This document shows, in pieces, positions 5,002-5,913 of a DNA stretch of 5,913 bases. Below the pieces are notes generated by a model that searched no databases, had not been told where the DNA came from, and saw nothing but the letters and a program-made list of their open reading frames with translations. This DNA comes from JASFWK01 sp050049355 (lineage in GTDB: Bacteria; Chloroflexota; Anaerolineae; B4-G1; DUEL01): positions 1 to 5,913 of the forward strand of contig JASFWK010000132.1 of NCBI GenBank assembly GCA_050049355.1. The letters are read 5' to 3'. A program made the position numbers and the translations under genes. Within the stretch, counting starts at the first letter, position 1; every line of letters starts with the position of its first letter.

Positions 5002-5820
5002 ATGAAGGATAAGCTGACCACCGCCCAACAGACCAACAGCTCGTGGGTATGTGTCGGATTGGATCCTGTGATGGAGCGGCTGCCCAAGGTCACGTTGGAC
5101 TCCGAGGATCCGCTCTTCACCTTCAGCCGCGCCATAATAGAGGCCACGGCCGACCTAGTCTGCGCCTACAAGCCCAACCTGGCCTTCTGGCTGGCCGAGG
5201 GGCCCAGCGGCTTGGGCGCGCTTCGGAGGACCGTCGCCGCCATTCCTGACCACTTGGTCGTGATCCTGGATGCCAAGTTCAACGACGTGGGGCACACCGC
5301 CGCTTCATACGCCCGCGCCGCTTTCGAAACACTGGGCACGGATGCGTGTACCGCCAATCCCTACCTGGGGCTGGATGGTGTGCAACCCTTCCTGAAGGAG
5401 TCCGACCGGGGAGTCTTCCTCCTGACGCGGACCTCGAATCCGTCGGCTCCGGATCTGCAGGATCAGCTCGTGGGCGACCGGCCGCTTTACGAGAAGGTGG
5501 CCCAACTTGCAGCGCTGTGGGACGCCGAACACCCGGGTACGTGCGGCCTCGTGGTCGGGGCCACCTATCCAGAGGAACTGGCCCGTCTGCGGCAGATCGC
5601 CCCCGATCTGCCGTTCCTGATCCCGGGCATCGGCGCGCAGGGCGGGAGCCTGGAGCCAGCCGTGACCCACGGTCCCACGGCGGACGGCCTCGGGCCACTC
5701 ATCAACTCCTCACGCGGCATCATCTACGCCTCCTCCGGCTCCGACTTCGCCGACGCAGCCCGCGCGGCAGCACGAGAACTGCGCAAGCGCATCAACCAAC
5801 TCAAGGAGATCACCCGATGA
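5002..5820 (+). CDS. pyrF: Orotidine 5'-phosphate decarboxylase, type 2
   Basis: Cytosolic TIM-barrel enzyme that decarboxylates OMP to UMP, the last step of de novo UMP synthesis. The 272 residues fit the longer type 2 subfamily. VCVGLDP at 16-22 is the first strand with the substrate-contacting Asp; AYKPNLAFW at 55-63 supplies Lys57. The catalytic D-x-K-x-x-D array is DAKFND at 90-95 (D90, K92, D95), followed by HTAASYA. Many type 2 enzymes I recall read DAKRGDIGNT here, so the FN and GH residues are a mild variation, with the charged catalytic residues intact. VGATYPEEL at 185-193, LIPGIGAQGG at 206-215 and INSSRGIIYAS at 234-244 form the phosphate-binding end. The ATG at 5002 has no Shine-Dalgarno, because the tetranucleotide repeat runs up to it. 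This start gives the usual family N-terminus. The stop overlaps the pyrE start. Confidence 0.96.
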   Translation: MKDKLTTAQQTNSSWVCVGLDPVMERLPKVTLDSEDPLFTFSRAIIEATADLVCAYKPNLAFWLAEGPSGLGALRRTVAAIPDHLVVILDAKFNDVGHTAASYARAAFETLGTDACTANPYLGLDGVQPFLKESDRGVFLLTRTSNPSAPDLQDQLVGDRPLYEKVAQLAALWDAEHPGTCGLVVGATYPEELARLRQIAPDLPFLIPGIGAQGGSLEPAVTHGPTADGLGPLINSSRGIIYASSGSDFADAARAAARELRKRINQLKEITR

Positions 5821-5913
5821 CCCGACTGACCAACGCCCTCTTCGACAGCGGCTGCGTCAAGTTTGGCACCTTCACCCTCAAGTCGGGTCTCATCTCGCCC
5901 ATCTATGTGGATC
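5817..5913 (+). CDS. pyrE: Orotate phosphoribosyltransferase, N-terminal part, cut by the right edge
   Basis: Only the first 32 codons are present. The enzyme joins orotate and PRPP to OMP, the substrate of the pyrF product just upstream. The visible protein reads LFDSGCVKFGTFTLKSG and then SPIYVD, the family's N-terminal pattern in which the Lys of LKSG contacts the substrate. The ATG overlaps the pyrF stop in an ATGA arrangement, and AAGGAG lies 9 bases upstream within the end of pyrF, so the two are likely translationally coupled. The PRPP-binding loop is outside the window. Confidence 0.92.
   Translation, partial: MTRLTNALFDSGCVKFGTFTLKSGLISPIYVD

Overview
The window is GC-rich, free-living bacterial DNA. 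The sigma-70 type promoters, Shine-Dalgarno sites and gene families are all bacterial. The combination of a non-regulatory-subunit pyr cluster, a GT-C glycosyltransferase with an HPDE loop, a trimethylamine methyltransferase (MttB) family gene and possible leaderless starts reminds me of Chloroflexota and related uncultivated lineages. That assignment is an impression and cannot be proven from 5.9 kb. I see no insertion sequence, phage gene, CRISPR array, tRNA or rRNA.

Left part, minus strand (1-968): a well-formed promoter (TTGACA, 17 bp spacer, extended TGC-TACAAT) drives an Lrp/AsnC-type regulator. Ten bases after its stop codon begins an MttB-superfamily methyltransferase, which runs off the left edge. 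The pair looks like a regulator with its catabolic target. The promoter position shows that the regulator starts at a TTG at 888, not at the upstream ATGs.

Middle part, minus strand (1100-3700): a polytopic GT-C (family 39-like) glycosyltransferase is followed after 42 bases by an alpha/beta hydrolase with a complete Ser-Asp-His set. The two probably form one transcript. Its predicted promoter places the transcription start at or next to the ATG, so the mRNA may be leaderless.

Right part, plus strand (3766-5913): a divergent pyrimidine biosynthesis operon, pyrB - pyrF - pyrE (pyrE cut by the right edge). It makes carbamoyl aspartate, orotidine monophosphate and UMP. It has a near-consensus promoter and a leader of about 130 bases. 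The leader holds a 9-bp hairpin and then a perfect 12-bp hairpin with a U-rich tail, the form of an intrinsic terminator, 13-48 bases upstream of pyrB. An open frame of 46 codons starts at the predicted transcription start, crosses both hairpins and ends inside the start of pyrB. This layout resembles the translation-coupled attenuator of E. coli pyrBI, and I recognise no PyrR-binding loop.

The pyrB-pyrF gap holds an 18-unit degenerate tetranucleotide repeat (purine-purine-pyrimidine-pyrimidine) that runs right up to the pyrF ATG and replaces its ribosome binding site. The pyr leader and this repeat are the two most interesting parts of the window.
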